In this document: positions 4,893 to 5,750 of the stretch, piece by piece
How positions within the stretch are numbered: the stretch's first letter is position 1
How the letters are laid out: each line of letters starts with the position of its first letter
NCBI GenBank assembly: GCA_020201235.1
Contig: JAIVHD010000046.1
Location: forward strand, 1 to 5,750
Length of the DNA stretch: 5,750 bases
DNA from: Lysobacteraceae bacterium
GTDB lineage: Bacteria; Pseudomonadota; Gammaproteobacteria; Xanthomonadales; Wenzhouxiangellaceae
Direction: 5' to 3'
Notes under the pieces: generated by a model
What the model saw: only the letters and a program-made list of their open reading frames with translations
Databases searched by the model: none
Told to the model about the DNA's origin: nothing
Program-made: the position numbers and the translations under genes

Positions 4893-5750
4893 CAGCGCAC
4901 CTCCAGTCCACCGACCAGGTTGCGTGGCAGCGCTGGCGAAAAAACCGCCTCGCCGGAACGGATCTGCGCGCTGTCGGCGTAGCGCTTGTCAAACACGTTG
5001 TTGAGATTTGCAAACATGGCAATCTTCTCGCTTAGCGGCCAGTTGCCGCGCAGGTTGAACACATTGTGACCATCGTACTTCTCGGTGTTGGCCGCGTCCA
5101 GCCAGTACCAGCCGATTCTCACCCACTCGAACTGGACCCGTGCGCCGGCCATTGCTGGCCAGGCCGGCCGCCAGGTGAGCCGCGTGTTGAGCATCACGCG
5201 CGGCGCGGTCTCGATGTCGTTGCCGGTGAAATCACCGGCGCTGGTGTTCCAGTCGGTGTACTCGTGCCGGGCATAGGAAAACGCCGAATCGATTCGCAGC
5301 GAGTCGAGCAGGCGTATTCCGGTGCCGAGTTCGACGCCGCGATGGCGGGTTTCGCCGGCGTTGACCGACTGGGTGAAATTGGTCAGGTTGTCGCGCAATG
5401 ACACGATGTCGTCGGACTTTTGCAACTGGTAGACGACCAAGTCGTAATCGAGTCGCCCGGCGGCACCGCGAATGCCAAGCTCGGCTTGTTCGGCCTTGAT
5501 CGGGTCGAGTTCCACCGCAGCCTGGGCTTGCGCTTCGGCCGCGCCCGGAGAAAAGCCGGTCGAGGGCCGGAACAGCTGGCCTTCCGACGGCGCCCGGAAG
5601 CCGTGGTTGTAGGAGCCGTACACATGATGATTGGCATCGAGCTTGAAAATCGCCGCGAACTTGGGGCTGACGCGGTCAAAATCGACGCTGGTGTCGGCCA
5701 CCTGGCCATAAAAGCGGGTGCCGGGAAAGTCGCGCGCCACAGAGATGGTT
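4889..5750 (-). CDS. TonB-dependent outer-membrane receptor, C-terminal part (5' end beyond window)
   Basis: Outer-membrane beta-barrel transporter that would import a ligand using TonB energy. The visible 286 residues are only the C-terminal barrel; the frame stays open to the right edge, so the plug, TonB box and signal peptide lie outside. Seen: the strand motif FRAP after a VYGSYNHG strand, typical of the receptor barrel; many alternating aromatic/polar strands; the family C-terminal signature LNNVFDKRYAD; and a terminal strand ending GGLEVRW. The last residue is Trp where Phe is commoner, but an aromatic C-terminus suits barrel assembly. The stop (TGA) overlaps the GTG of the next gene by four bases, so the two are translationally coupled. 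The ligand cannot be read from the barrel alone: siderophore, haem, metal, vitamin B12 or a sugar are all possible. The family call is secure; the substrate is unknown. Confidence 0.93.
   Translation of the reverse strand, partial: TISVARDFPGTRFYGQVADTSVDFDRVSPKFAAIFKLDANHHVYGSYNHGFRAPSEGQLFRPSTGFSPGAAEAQAQAAVELDPIKAEQAELGIRGAAGRLDYDLVVYQLQKSDDIVSLRDNLTNFTQSVNAGETRHRGVELGTGIRLLDSLRIDSAFSYARHEYTDWNTSAGDFTGNDIETAPRVMLNTRLTWRPAWPAMAGARVQFEWVRIGWYWLDAANTEKYDGHNVFNLRGNWPLSEKIAMFANLNNVFDKRYADSAQIRSGEAVFSPALPRNLVGGLEVRW
4900..4904 (-). promoter_or_regulatory. Shine-Dalgarno site for the propeller gene's GTG start
   Basis: On the minus strand the sequence reads GGAGG followed by seven bases (TGCGCTG) and then GTG. 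It lies inside the last codons of the upstream receptor gene. This spacing is ideal and decides for the GTG start, which would otherwise be easily missed in favour of an internal ATG that would cut off the signal peptide. Confidence 0.8.

Overview
The window comes from a GC-rich bacterium. The gene content (a TonB-dependent receptor, exported Sec-type proteins, strong Shine-Dalgarno sites) points to a Gram-negative proteobacterium, probably gammaproteobacterial. No 16S or other phylogenetic marker is present, so this is inference. All convincing genes lie on the minus strand and read from the right edge toward the left.

Right and centre (5750 down to 1170): four envelope genes in one direction. 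First is the C-terminal barrel of a TonB-dependent outer-membrane receptor, cut by the window edge. Its stop codon overlaps the GTG start of a secreted Asp-box (sialidase-like) beta-propeller (GTGA overlap). The propeller's stop overlaps the ATG of an exported thioredoxin/TlpA-like protein with a CEPC active site (ATGA overlap). About 58 bases further on starts an exported gamma-glutamyltransferase-superfamily protein. The two 4-base overlaps are strong evidence that the first three genes are co-translated. The fourth may be read through or use its own promoter, because the gap holds an extended -10-like site and a tandem 8-bp repeat with 10-bp spacing.

The most interesting parts are two proteins that depart from their family labels. 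The propeller has a Cys/His cluster (CECC plus CPHHGP), unusual for a sialidase and suggestive of metal or redox chemistry next to the thioredoxin-like partner. The GGT homologue keeps the catalytic Thr and the oxyanion Gly-Gly but has lost most residues that bind the gamma-glutamyl group in classical GGT. A reasonable reading is an envelope uptake/processing unit with an unknown substrate.

Left (1169 to 430): a 154-aa DUF4388-like cytoplasmic protein with two YRG motifs in its tail, then a 32-aa lysine-rich protein with an excellent ribosome binding site, too short for most gene finders.

Far left (429 to 1): about 430 bases with no convincing gene. It holds a 113-bp near-palindromic element with exact 10-bp terminal inverted repeats (MITE-like), a 15-bp palindrome and several hairpins.
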